From assembly GCA_021186555.1 (NCBI GenBank), contig JAJKFL010000010.1, positions 25,178,679-25,242,678 on the forward strand: a stretch of 64,000 nt of DNA. The letters run 5' to 3'. Below the pieces are notes generated by a model. It saw only the letters and a program-made list of their open reading frames with translations. It ran no database searches and was not told where the DNA came from. The DNA comes from Reticulitermes speratus. Lineage: Eukaryota > Arthropoda > Insecta > Blattodea > Rhinotermitidae. Made by a program: the position numbers and the translations under genes. How positions within the stretch are numbered: position 1 is the first letter of the stretch; every line of letters begins with the position of its first letter. This document shows, piece by piece, positions 45,816 to 56,330 of this stretch.

Positions 45816-47461
45816 TTCTCTGTTGCTATAAGTAGGTCCACTGTGTATCAGTTTTGTTGTCTGTGGAAGTCTGGGACTGTACTGGTACTTGTAGCAACTG
45901 AGAAAATGTGTGTTGCTATAAGTAGGTACACTGTGTATCGGGAGTTTTGTTGTCTGTGGAAGTCTGGGACTGTACTGGTATTGTAGCAACTGAGAAAATG
46001 TGTGTTGCTATAAGTAGGTCCACTGTGTATCAGTTTTGTTGTCTGTGGAAGTCTGGGACTGTACTGCTACTTGTAGCAACACAGAAAATGTGTGTTGCTA
46101 TTAGTAGGTCCACTGTGTATCGGGAGTTTTGTTGTCTGTGGAAGTCTGGGACTGTACTGGTACTTGTAGCAACTGAGAAAATGTGTGTTGCTATAAGTAG
46201 GTCCACTGTGTATCGGGAGTTTTGTTGTCTGTGGAAGTCTGGGACTGTACTGGTACTTGTAGCAACTGAGAAAATGTGTGTTGCTATTAGTAGGTCCACT
46301 GTGTATCGGGAGTTTTGTTGTCTGTGGAAGTCTGGGACTGTACTGGTACTTGTAGCAACTGAGAAAATGTGTGTTGCTATTAGTAGGTCCACTGTGTATC
46401 GGGAGTTTTGTTGTCTGTGGAAGTCTGGGACTGTACTGGTACTTGTAGCAACACGAGAAAATGTGTGTTGCTATTAGTAGGTCCACTGTGTATCGGGAGT
46501 TTTGTTGTCTGTGGAAGTCTGGGACTGTACTGGTACTTGTAGCAACACAGAAAATGTGTGTTGCTATTAGTAGGTCCACTGTGTATCGGGAGTTTTGTTG
46601 TCTGTGGAAGTCTGGGACTGTACTGGTACTTGTAGCAACTGAGAAAATGTGTGTTGCTATAAGTAGTTCCACTGTGTATCAGTTTTGTTGTCTGGGAAGT
46701 CTGGGACTGTACTGGTACTTGTAGCAACTGAGAAAATGTGTGTTGCTATAAGTAGTTCCACTGTGTATCAGTTTTGTTGTCTGTGGAAGTCTGGGACTGT
46801 ACTGGTACTTGTAGCAACTGAGAAAATGTGTGTTGCTATAAGTAGGTCCACTGTGTATCAGTTTTGTTGTCTGTGGAAGTCTGGGACTGTACTGGTACTT
46901 GTAGCAACTGAGAAAATGTGTGTTGCTATAAGTAGGTCCACTGTGTATCAGTTTTGTTGTCTGTGGAAGTCTGGGACTGTACTGGTACTTGTAGCAACTG
47001 AGAAAATGTGTGTTGCTATAAGTAGGTCCACTGTGTATCAGTTTTGTTGTCTGTGGAAGTCTGGGACTGTACTGGTACTTGTAGCAACTGAGAAAATGTG
47101 TGTTGCTATAAGTAGGTCCACTGTGTATCGGGAGTTTTGTTGTCTGTGGAAGTCTGGGACTGTACTGGTACTTGTAGCAACTGAGAAAATGTGTGTTGCT
47201 ATAAGTAGGTCCACTGTGTATCAGTTTTGTTGTCTGTGGAAGTCTGGGACTGTACTGGTACTTGTAGCAACTGAGAAAATGTGTGTTGCTATAAGTAGGT
47301 CCACTGTGTATCAGTTTTGTTGTCTGTGGAAGTCTGGGACTGTACTGGTACTTGTAGCAACTGAGAAAATGTGTGTTGCTATAAGTAGGTCCACTGTGTA
47401 TCAGTTTTGTTGTCTGTGGAAGTCTGGGACTGTACTGGTACTTGTAGCAACTGAGAAAATA
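45816..47461. repeat. 90/93-bp minisatellite array
   Basis: About 18 copies of a 90-bp unit with words GTTGCTATAAGTAGGTCC, TGTTGTCTGTGGAAGTCTGG and TACTTGTAGCAACTGAG. A 93-bp form reads TATCGGGAGTTTTG in place of TATCAGTTTTG. GTTGCTA and TAGCAAC sit near the two ends of a unit, so each unit can close a stem. The array lies wholly within FB4. Open frames on both strands are by-products. Confidence 0.95.
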
Positions 47462-47650
47462 CACATTTTACATCTGTAACTGTTAATATGTGCCAAGTGT
47501 TTGTTATGTTATAAATAAGTGTAAAATCAAGGTGTAAATCCCTGATGATGGTTCCATTGGAGAAATGAAACATGTTGGATTAATTTTATTGTAGAAAGAA
47601 GTTGTATGGTGTAATAACAGTGTGCATTTTGTTGGTTTAAAAATGTGTGA

Positions 47651-48655
47651 CCAAGTCAAGGTCTCATTAAGGTCTAATAAACAAGGAAAGTTTCATCAGC
47701 TGTGATCACCATGACACACTCCTCAATAATTACTTACATGTACCGACTTGTCACAGCACTGCAATCAGAAACTGTGTTATGTAGTGTGATAAAGTTAGAC
47801 GTTAGTGACTTTCCCCTGTAAATCTCACATTTTTAGAAAGAGGGTTAGGAAAGTAATTACAAGTGAGGTGAAGTGAAGGGAATTGAAGAGTGGTGATAAA
47901 GCGTCTTAAAAATTGGGGGGGGGGGGGGGGGGGGGGTGACGTGAGGTGAAGTGAAGTAAAGATTTTTAGTGGAATGTGTGTAATTGTGACTGATGTAGCT
48001 CGTGTGTAGGTCACTGTATAGTATATGGACTCACTGGGATGTATATTTTTTTATTTTAATTTTAATTTCTAATTATTTGCTTTATGCTCTTTTAGCTCTT
48101 TGTTATACCATAATGACTGTTTTATATTTGTCTTTTGTTGTCCGTCTTATGTTTGTTTTCTTGTTTTGTATGTCTTGCCTTCTATTTTTGTGCTCTGTGT
48201 TTTGTATTGTTTTGTGTATCTGTCTGCTTATGTATATAGTTATTTGCTTTCCTTTTTATCTGTGTACAAGTGTACTGACTACTGACACCGGGTGTCAACA
48301 CAATCACAGTTAATAAATATCATATCTTAACATAAAGTGCAGGTCAATTACACTTGGAACAACACGCATTGATGCTTCATTGCAGATACACAAACTCACA
48401 CCAAATTATTTCCAGGCATTCTATGGACATCAAGAACACAAATTATACTCTCATGACAATTAAATATTATACATTTCCTTTCAATCTGTCAAACTTGTTC
48501 TTGTTGTGAAGATATCTGGCACTAACAGAAAGTAACATGCAGCATTTCGTGATTTGTGTAGCTCAATGAGTAACATTATACTGATAAAGTTAATTAATTT
48601 GAATAATGGGGCCAACAGAAGGCATCTGTTTCTTTCTCGCCACCGTCACTGTCAC
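47651..48655. other. Unassigned, with a G-run and a T-rich tract
   Basis: A run of about 20 G lies at 47,917-47,936. A long T-rich stretch at 48,040-48,260 produces a hydrophobic 103-codon frame (48002-48313) that is most simply a composition effect. No gene supported. Confidence 0.5.
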
Positions 48656-48661
48656 ATTTGG

Positions 48662-48875
48662 TGCAATCGATTACACGTCCACACTGACTGGTCCTCGCGA
48701 CTGTTGCAATCGATTACACGTCCACACTGACTGGTCCTCGCGACTGTTGCAATCGATTACACGTCCACACTGACTGGTCCTCGCGACTGTTGCAATCGAT
48801 TACACGTCCACACTGACTGGTCCTCGCGACTGTTGCAATCGATTATACGTCCACAATGACTGGTCATCGCTACTA
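48662..48875. repeat. 43-bp tandem array
   Basis: Five copies of TTGCAATCGATTACACGTCC plus ACACTGACTGGTCCTCGCGACTG. The last copy is diverged. AATCGATT is palindromic. Confidence 0.93.
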
Positions 48876-49076
48876 TTGTTGACTACAGCTCTGTCGTGAA
48901 TCAAACTGACCTTGTCCCGTCTGATCTGGTGTGTCCCCCACCTTAAGAGACTGTCAACATTGCATTCACCAACATCCCAATGGAAGTACCTCACATGCCT
49001 CTTAAACTTCTTGCATCAAGTACAGCGTTTCAAACCAAACAGGACAGCCCAGCAGTAATGGTGGGAAAAGACTCAC

Positions 49077-49195
49077 CTTCAGTGAAAGAACTTTGCAGAC
49101 TTTGTACATGAAGCAGGAAACCAACTGCTGTATGCCTCCTCCTTCATTCAGTGATCTTGGCATAAAATCCCATCTCTTAACCTCTGGTGTTGTGC
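49077..49195 (-). CDS. Orphan internal coding exon, unidentified protein
   Basis: The acceptor is TGTTCACAG|GC with a pyrimidine-containing lead, and the donor is CTGAAG|GTGAGT, close to consensus. The 119 bases are open in one frame (two bases of a split codon plus 39 codons): TTPEVKRWDFMPRSLNEGGG, then IQQLVSCFMYKVCKVLSLK. Composition and splice sites look like a genuine conserved exon (entry phase 1, exit phase 0). I do not recognise the protein and found no neighbouring exon I can support, so the host gene probably has long introns on the minus strand. It could also be an exon captured in a duplicated segment. Confidence 0.5.
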
Positions 49196-50016
49196 CTGTG
49201 AACAGGTTATAAGACACACAAAGAATGTTTTAGACTAAATCACTGCATTACTGTCTTCTTCTTCTTCGCTTCATGCATTAGGCATTAATGCCTGCTCCAA
49301 ACTTCTACATCAGCCCTCAAATTCACTCCATCTGCGACCTACACTTCACAGACACATTACTGTACGAAGACTTTTATGCAAGGTAAAATAATTTGTGTGC
49401 AGCAGTAAAATTACATAACTTGTCACCTGTGAAGTATGTATCAAGGCAAACTATGTATATAACAACTGCTATATATATACTTCCCATTTGCAAATATATT
49501 TACTAATAGTAATTAAATTTTAACTGGCTTACATACCATTATATACCTTTGCTATTTCCATATACAGTTACCAGTACATAATTAGATACTACTGGTATGC
49601 TTAATTGCAATTGCCCTATACAATTATCACAGTTATTCTTAACTATCACGTTCATGTACCACTGGATACATAATTACGCATGGTATATACAAACACACCG
49701 ACATATATAAATATATATATATATACACACACTGTACAAAAACGTATTATGTCACCACAGCACAGGATCCCAAAACACTTGCTCACTGCAAGGACAATCT
49801 CGCAGCTCACTAGCATTTACAATAACAGTAATGTGTGTACATATAATTACGCCATTCTGGCAATGACAAGGCCCTTAAGTTACTTAGGCTCTGGCAATTT
49901 TCTTAAATTATGTAACTAAGATACTTTTCTTCCAACGTCGTTTGGTTTATTTTATATGTTCAACTGAAATACATGTATGTACATATACATACATACATGG
50001 GCAAAGTTGTCAATGT
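49196..50016. other. Unassigned, with AT microsatellite
   Basis: An ATATAT run lies near 49,706-49,726, and ACATATACATACATACATG near 49,980-49,999. No gene supported. Confidence 0.5.
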
Positions 50017-50095
50017 CCACGCCGTGAAGGCATATAGGGGAAGTAAAGGTATAGCTCCTCTCATTCTTAACTTCGTGGCTCGATGATAAGCGTTA
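50017..50095 (-). mobile_element. SINE family 1 tail fragment
   Basis: Plus strand GTGAAGGCATATAGGGGAAG, GGTATAGCTCCTCTC and TTCTTAACTTCGTGGCTCGATG match the reversed 3' part of the SINE body. Confidence 0.45.
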
Positions 50096-51274
50096 ATTTT
50101 TTCACATGTTAATTACTGTCAAGATGCAAAATAATAACCTCATTGTTTGTGATGATAGCCTGACATGACTTAATAAAACCTGTGACTTGATCATAAGCAC
50201 AGGAAGGTTCCGATATAAGCACCAATAAATCACAAACACCAAACGCATGCATAAAAGAACATCAAATATTCACACAAATATCTGAAGACATCAAGCAAAC
50301 CTCCACACGTACGGGTTCATATATGGGTTCTGATCTTACCGCTCAAAACTTCCTGGCATGGATGAGATAGTAGGTTTCGAGCACAGATAAAAGAACTATC
50401 AATGAACCAGGTTCACGGGCTCACTCCAACGAAACTTCACTATATAACAGCCGTAGGTCGCCATTTTCAGTCTAAACACATCATCATTGTAAGTCTATCT
50501 CACTCAACAGCACAAATTTCAGTTGCTAAGATTACGTATAGTGCCGAGCAGATAATCTGTGGTGCCGAGCGATGGCTGATCGGAAGTGTACTGAGCATTC
50601 GTAGAGTAATACCGACAGGGGGAAAAAGAAGTACTTGGAGGGAAACGTCTCGCAGTGCTCCTTTATCTACCACAAATCTGACATAAAATTGCCTGCGATG
50701 GAAATCGGGTCTCCGCGGTAAAAGACCGGCGAGCCAAGTCACGGCCCTCTCAGAACTGAACCGTCTCAAAAGTTAGCTAATAAATTTGCGACTTTTCGCC
50801 ATATGCTACACAGAATGAACCGGTTACTTTAAACGTAAAGCAAACAGAAAGTATTTCGAGACAATATTTAGCGCAGCTGTAAATAACGGGTATAAAAATA
50901 AATTAATTCCTATCATCTACAGAGACACTATGACAAGGAGTTTAACAGATTAAAAGTAACTCTAGACAGGCCATATCAAACATGAACAAGACAGGCAATG
51001 TTGTGGCACTTCGTATAACTATTGTTGCAGTGGAAACACAACAATGCGTTCTGTGCGTGTTGTTGAGTTACATGTCACTGTCAGCTACATAAAAATATTG
51101 AGAACTGTACAACAATGCTCTTATGGCAAAGTTATGTTGCCATCATAAAAAAAATACGTAGCCAGGCCCGTTGTCAAAACATGAACATAGTGGTGCAGCG
51201 GCTTTGAGTGCGTTTGCGTATACGAATATATATATATAATGTTATGTATACGTGCTGTATATATATTATATATA
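50096..51274. other. Unassigned sequence
   Basis: A minus-strand frame near 50,500-50,769 (LPRRPDFHRRQFYVRFVVDK) resembles a peptide pattern I associate with interspersed repeats in arthropod genomes, so this part may be a repeat. No gene supported. Confidence 0.35.
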
Positions 51275-52488
51275 CAGTAGAAACCTCGATTATCCGAAAT
51301 AAAGGGGCGAACCCGATTTCGGATAAGCAAACTTTCGGATAATTCGGAAATTCGGCTTCACGTGATAAGGTGGAATAAAAATAACATTTATTCATAAACA
51401 CGTCTTATGTTAATAAAAGTATGGCACAATAAAGTGTACGATATTTACAGATACAATACAGCACTACAAAGTGTACGATATTTACAGATACAATACAGCA
51501 CTACAAAGTGTACGATATTTACAGATACAATACAACAGTACAAAGTGTACGATATTTACAGATACAATACAACAGTACAAAGTGTACGATATTTACAGAT
51601 ACAATACAACACTATATATCTACAATACAATACAACACTACATATCTAGATACAATACAACACTACATATTTACAGATACAACACAACACTACAAATTTA
51701 TGGCACAATAAAGTGTACGATATTTATAGATACAATACAACACTACATATCTACAATACAATACAACACTACATATCTACAGATACAATACAACACTACA
51801 TATTTACAGATACAACACAACACTACAAATTTATGGCACAATAAAGTGTACGATATTTACAGATACAATACAACACTATATATCTACAATACAATACAAC
51901 ACTACATATCTACAGATACAATACAACACTACATATTTACAGATACAACACAACACTACAAATTTATGGCACAATAAAGTGTACGATATTTACAGATACA
52001 ATACAACACTACATATCTACAATACAATACAACACTACATATCTACAGATACAATACAACACTACATATTTACAGATACAACACAACACTACAAATTTAT
52101 AAGAAAAAATATGATATTTTAGTTTGAACCATTTTCACAAAGTTGTTTGGCTGCAATGTCCCTCCACCGCTTCATCAATAAGACGTCGGCCGCTTCCTTC
52201 AACAAAACGTCAAGCAATCTGCAACAACAAACCCAAATTTGATTGCTGAAGGCTGCTTTACACATGACGAAATTTAGGCAGGCAGTTCTGGGAACTGCAG
52301 CGCCTCGCAGGCGTCAGGGTGTTCTGGGAACTAACTTACTGCTGTAAACTGCCATTTGTATTTCTATAGCAATACGTACAGTTATCAACAATTTAATTTA
52401 GATAACATCATGTAGCGCACAAAAAAAAAGGCGTTTCGGATAAACCGAGTTTCGGTTAAGCGAAGTTCGGATAACCGAGGTTCTACTA
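51275..52488. mobile_element. Tigger-type element with an array inside
   Basis: The left terminus CAGTAGAAACCTCGATTATCC is preceded by TA. The right terminus is the inverse of AGTAGAACCTCGGTTATCC. This is the classic Tigger-style end. The interior holds the 37/133-bp array. Near 52,130-52,240 the minus strand codes LLKEAADVLLMKRWRDIAAK, compatible with a transposase C-terminus, but nothing else of the gene survives. Confidence 0.78.
51407..52095. repeat. 37-bp array passing into a 133-bp higher-order array
   Basis: It starts with 37-bp units (AAAGTGTACGATATTTACAG plus ATACAATACAACACTAC). From about 51,570, units with TATCTACAATACAATAC and TATTTACAGATACAACAC form a 133-bp block marked by TGGCACAATAAAGTGTACG at 51,701, 51,834 and 51,967. 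Lies wholly inside the Tigger-type element. Confidence 0.9.
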
Positions 52489-53040
52489 TTAATATATATT
52501 ATATATATATATATTACGCATGCGTAAGCGTAAAAAGCGCCTTTGTCACGACCACAAAATCAACACTGTAATTTCACAATGCGCTCTATAACACTGCACA
52601 AAACACCTTCTAAAAAACACATTTTTGAAAGCGAGTTGTTTCCAACCTCGGCAGTTCAACAGAGGCAACACGTGGATGCGGCAGTTTCGGACGTGTATAG
52701 CGGGCTGTCAACGTGTTTGGTTTGACATTTTGCAAATTCCTAGTGCGAGCATCGAGATATATGTAGAGGGTGAGGTGCACCGACTTGCACCGACGGGGTA
52801 CGTAGGTCTACATGTAAAGTGTCTGATGTTGCACTGAAACAGCAGAATGTGCGTGAGATCTGCGCTCTTGTGTGGTAGTTCTGTACCGACGTATCGGGAC
52901 AACATATCAGTCCTATCTCCAAGGGTGAAGAAGTCGGAAAAGGCGTAGAAGAAAACCGCTTAACACTGCGTACGGAGTTTATAAAGGTAAAGGTGGGGGC
53001 GGTGACGTTATGAGTAAGGGTCATGTGGTGCTGTTTGTTG
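52489..53040. other. Unassigned, with half of a foldback element
   Basis: Near 52,881-52,941, TACCGACGTATCGGGACAAC and a CAAGGGTGAAGAAG word match one arm of FB5 without its partner. No gene supported. Confidence 0.4.
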
Positions 53041-53101
53041 AATGTTAAATATGGTGGTACATATAGTAACCATGGGCTTTAGGTATGTACATATAAAGAC
53101 T
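53038..53101 (+). promoter_or_regulatory. LTR-like promoter segment at the head of the 114-bp array
   Basis: TGTTGAATG (from about 53,036) could be an LTR 5' end. It is followed by ATATAAAGACTCAGTCC, a TATA-like box with a TCAGT initiator that forms the junction with the first array unit. The spacing between the two is shorter than usual. Suggestive only: no internal retrotransposon genes are nearby. Confidence 0.3.
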
Positions 53102-55010
53102 CAGTCCGTACCGCGCAGTAAACACACTCCGTGTCAGTTATACAAACCAGTCAGTTAATGTTGTACAGTGAAATAATCGCTGTTTGTTCTGAGATCCACA
53201 CAAAACACATAAATACAGTCCGTACCGCGCAGTAAACACACTCCGTCTCAGTTATACAAACCAGTCAGTTAATGTTGTACAGTGAAATAATCGCTCTTTG
53301 TTCTGAGATCCACACAAAACACATAAATACAGTCCGTACCGCGCGAGTAAACACACTCCTTCTCAGTTATACAAACCAGTCAGTTAATGTTGTACAGTGA
53401 AATAATCGCTCTTTGTTCTGAGATCCACACAAAACACATAAATACAGTCCGTACCGCGCAGTAAACACACTGCGTCAGTTATACAAACCAGTCAGTTAAT
53501 GTTGTATAGTGAAATAATCGCTCTTTGTTCTGAGATCCACACAAAACACATAAATACAGTCCGTACCGCGCAGTAAACACACTCCGTCTCAGTTATACAA
53601 ACCAGTCAGTTAATGTTGTACAGTGAAATAATCGCTTTTGTTCTGAGATCCACACAAAACACATAAATACAGTCCGTACCGCGCAGTAAACACACTGCGT
53701 CAGTTATACAAACCAGTCAGTTAATGTTGCATAGTGAAATAATCGCTCTTTGTTCTGAGATCCACACAAAACACATAAATACAGTCCGTACCGCGCAGTA
53801 AACACACTCCGTCTCAGTTATACAAACCAGTCAGTTAATGTTGTACAGTGAAATAATCGCTCTTTGTTCTGAGATCCACACAAAACACATAAATACAGTC
53901 CGTACCGCGCAGTAAACACACTGCGTCAGTTATACAAACCAGTCAGTTAATGTTGTACAGTGAAATAATCGCTGTTTGTTCTGAGATCCACACAAAACAC
54001 ATAAATACAGTCCGTACCGCGCAGTAAACACACTCCGTCTCAATTATACAAACCAGTCAGTTAATGTTGTACAGTGAAATAATCGCTCTTTGTCTGAGAT
54101 CCACACAAAACACATAAATACAGTCCGTACCGCGCAGTAAACACACTGCGTCAGTTATACAAACCAGTCAGTTAATGTTGTACAGTGAAATAATCGCTCT
54201 TTGTTCTGAGATCCACACAAAAACACATAAATACAGTCCGTACCGCGCAGTAAACACACTGCGTCAGTTATACAAACCAGTCAGTTAATGCTTGTATAGT
54301 GAAATAATCGCTGTTTGTTCTGAGATCCACACAAAACACATAAATACAGTCCGTACCGCGCAGTAAACACACTCCGTCTCAGTTATACAAACCAGTCAGT
54401 TAATGTTGTACAGTGAAATAATCGCTCTTTGTTCTGAGATCCACACAAAACACATAAATACAGTCCGTACCGCGCAGTAAACACACTGCGTCAGTTATAC
54501 AAACCAGTCAGTTAATGCTGTATAGTGAAATAATCGCTGTTTGTTCTGAGATCCACACAAAACACATAAATACAGTCCGTACCGCGCAGTAAACACACTG
54601 CGTCAGTTATACAAACCAGTCAGTTAATGTTGTACAGTGAAATAATCGCTCTTTGTTCTGAGATCCACACAAAACACATAAATACAGTCCGTACCGCGCA
54701 GTAAACACACTGCGTCAGTTATACAAACCAGTCAGTTAATGCTGTATAGTGAAATAATCGCTGTTTGTTCTGAGATCCACACAAAACACATAAATACAGT
54801 CCGTACCGCGCAGTAAACACACTCCGTCTCAGTTATACAAACCAGTCAGTTAATATTGTACAGTGAAATAATCGCTGTTTGTTCTGAGATCCACACAAAA
54901 CACATAAATACAGTCCGTACCGCGCAGTAAACACACTCCGTCTCAGTTATACAAACCAGTCAGTTAATGTTGTACAGTGAAATAATCGCTGTTTGTTCTG
55001 AGATCCACAC
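53102..55010. repeat. 114/110-bp minisatellite array
   Basis: About 17 copies of a 114-bp unit with words CAGTCCGTACCGCGCAGTAA, CAAACCAGTCAGTTAATG, ACAGTGAAATAATCGCT and TCTGAGATCCACACAAAAC. A 110-bp form has CACTGCGTCAG in place of CACTCCGTCTCAG and often alternates with the 114-bp form. The last unit ends CACACCAAACA, a possible LTR end. Confidence 0.95.
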
Positions 55011-55673
55011 CAAACAAAATACACTGTGTGGGCAGAACGTAGAATTGGTGAATGTCAAAGCACGCTATCTATCGGTCTATTTATAACATATAGCACAGCA
55101 TCTTCCCAAGGACTAAGGTGAACACGCAAAGCTCAGACTGTCTACAGTAGCGATTCTAAAGCGATGTTATAACAGCTTGCCGCCTCGTCAATAGCCAAGC
55201 AGCTTAACAGCACTCTATTGCTTGCATGCAAGAACAAACATCAGTGAATGTCACTAACACGCTGCAACTCTTCACCGCTCTGTTCACCTAAATCCCTCGC
55301 TTGGAGTCTTGATACAGGACAAGACATAAGCGACACGTACCGAGACAGACAGACCGTTGCCTCTTAGCTGACAGCTCAGATAGCAACAAGCATGCGAAGT
55401 CTCTCTCTTTTGAGCGCAGGGTTTCGAAGCAACCCGCATTGCACAGGTGCCCGAGAAGTCACTGTCTTCTAAGGCGTTGCTGCAAGTTTGCCACGTATTT
55501 GAAGGTCGACAGTGTCTACAACAACACCTATTGAGCAGCTGGCAATTGCTCTGAACGTCAAGACGTTGCCCATTGCCGTATTGCCAACAGCGCTACCGAC
55601 GCATGTCCAGTCCGTCATTTTATACATTATTTCATTCATGATTTCGGACTTCCGCCGCGATGTTGATGAAATC
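55011..55673. other. Unassigned sequence
   Basis: No gene or repeat supported. Confidence 0.45.
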
Positions 55674-55832
55674 TGCGGTCTCCTGGGGTATTACACGCCG
55701 TCGTGTGTTAAGTGTTTACCGACGTTTCGGGACAACGTATCGGTCCCATCCTCACGGGTCAAGAGATACGTTGTCCCGAAACGTCGATAAACAATCACCA
55801 CACGACGCAACGTAATACCCCAGAAGACCACA
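55674..55832. mobile_element. Foldback element FB5
   Basis: Left arm GGTCTCCTGGGGTATTAC, GTCGTGTGTTAAGTG, CGACGTTTCGGGACAACG. The right arm is its inverse, CGTTGTCCCGAAACGTCG ... GTAATACCCCAGAAGACC. The loop holds CCCATCCTCACGGGTC. A single arm recurs near 52,881. Confidence 0.75.
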
Positions 55833-56065
55833 AATTTCGTTATTTCATTCAGATACATTTAAGTATTATTCTCGATAGTGTCACGGTTCAGGCAGACTTT
55901 ACCGCGGAAGCCCGGATTCACTCCTAGGCCAGTCTATGTGGGATTTGTGGTGAACAAAGTACCAATGAATCAGGGTTCTGTTTGACTACTTCATTTTCCT
56001 AGTCAGTCACTCTACCATCGCAACTGACAATTTAACAAAATGTGTCTCACTATTTGCTTCTCCAG
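55833..56065. other. Unassigned sequence
   Basis: Nothing recognised. Confidence 0.4.
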
Positions 56066-56330
56066 CCGATCCCAGTGGCCGTGCGGTCTAAGTCGTGGAT
56101 CTCCGGCAACTCACTTGCTGGGATTATGGTTTCGAATCCCGTCGAGGACATAGATGTCTGTCTGTTGTGAGTGTTGTGTGTGTGTCAGGTAGAGGTCTGT
56201 GTGACGAGCTGATCACTCGTCCAGAGGAGTCCTATCGAGTGTCCTGTGTCTGAGTGTGATCGTGAAGCCTCGATAATGAGGAGGCCCTGGCCCACTAGGG
56301 GCTGTTGCGTCATGGGGCAAAACAAATTTG
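56066..56330 (+). mobile_element. tRNA-derived SINE, family 2
   Basis: The head is GTGGCCGTGCGGTCTAAG (A-box region) with GGTTTCGAATCCC (B box) about 55 bases later, as in tRNA-derived SINEs. A GT-rich body follows, ending GGCCCACTAGGGGCTG and CATGGGGC. It differs in sequence from SINE family 1. Only one copy is present in the window. Confidence 0.65.

Larger units (their letters stand above)
45462..47650. mobile_element. Foldback element FB4 expanded by an internal array
   Basis: The left arm (45462-45673) contains CAACAAATTGCACA, TAATTCTACATGTTTCGG, CATCATCAGGGATTTACACC and TTGGCACATATTAACAGTT. The right arm (47462-47650) is its inverse: AACTGTTAATATGTGCCAA, GGTGTAAATCCCTGATGATGG, TGTGCATTTTGTTGG. 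Between the arms lie a half foldback (45674-45808) and the 90-bp array. Confidence 0.8.

Noticed and set aside
48002..48313. A 103-codon hydrophobic membrane protein
   Set aside because: The T-rich DNA yields Phe/Leu/Cys/Val by composition. No promoter, no conserved motif and no splice context.
55512..55790. A 92-codon plus-strand frame
   Set aside because: It runs through the arms of the FB5 palindrome and has no coding signature.
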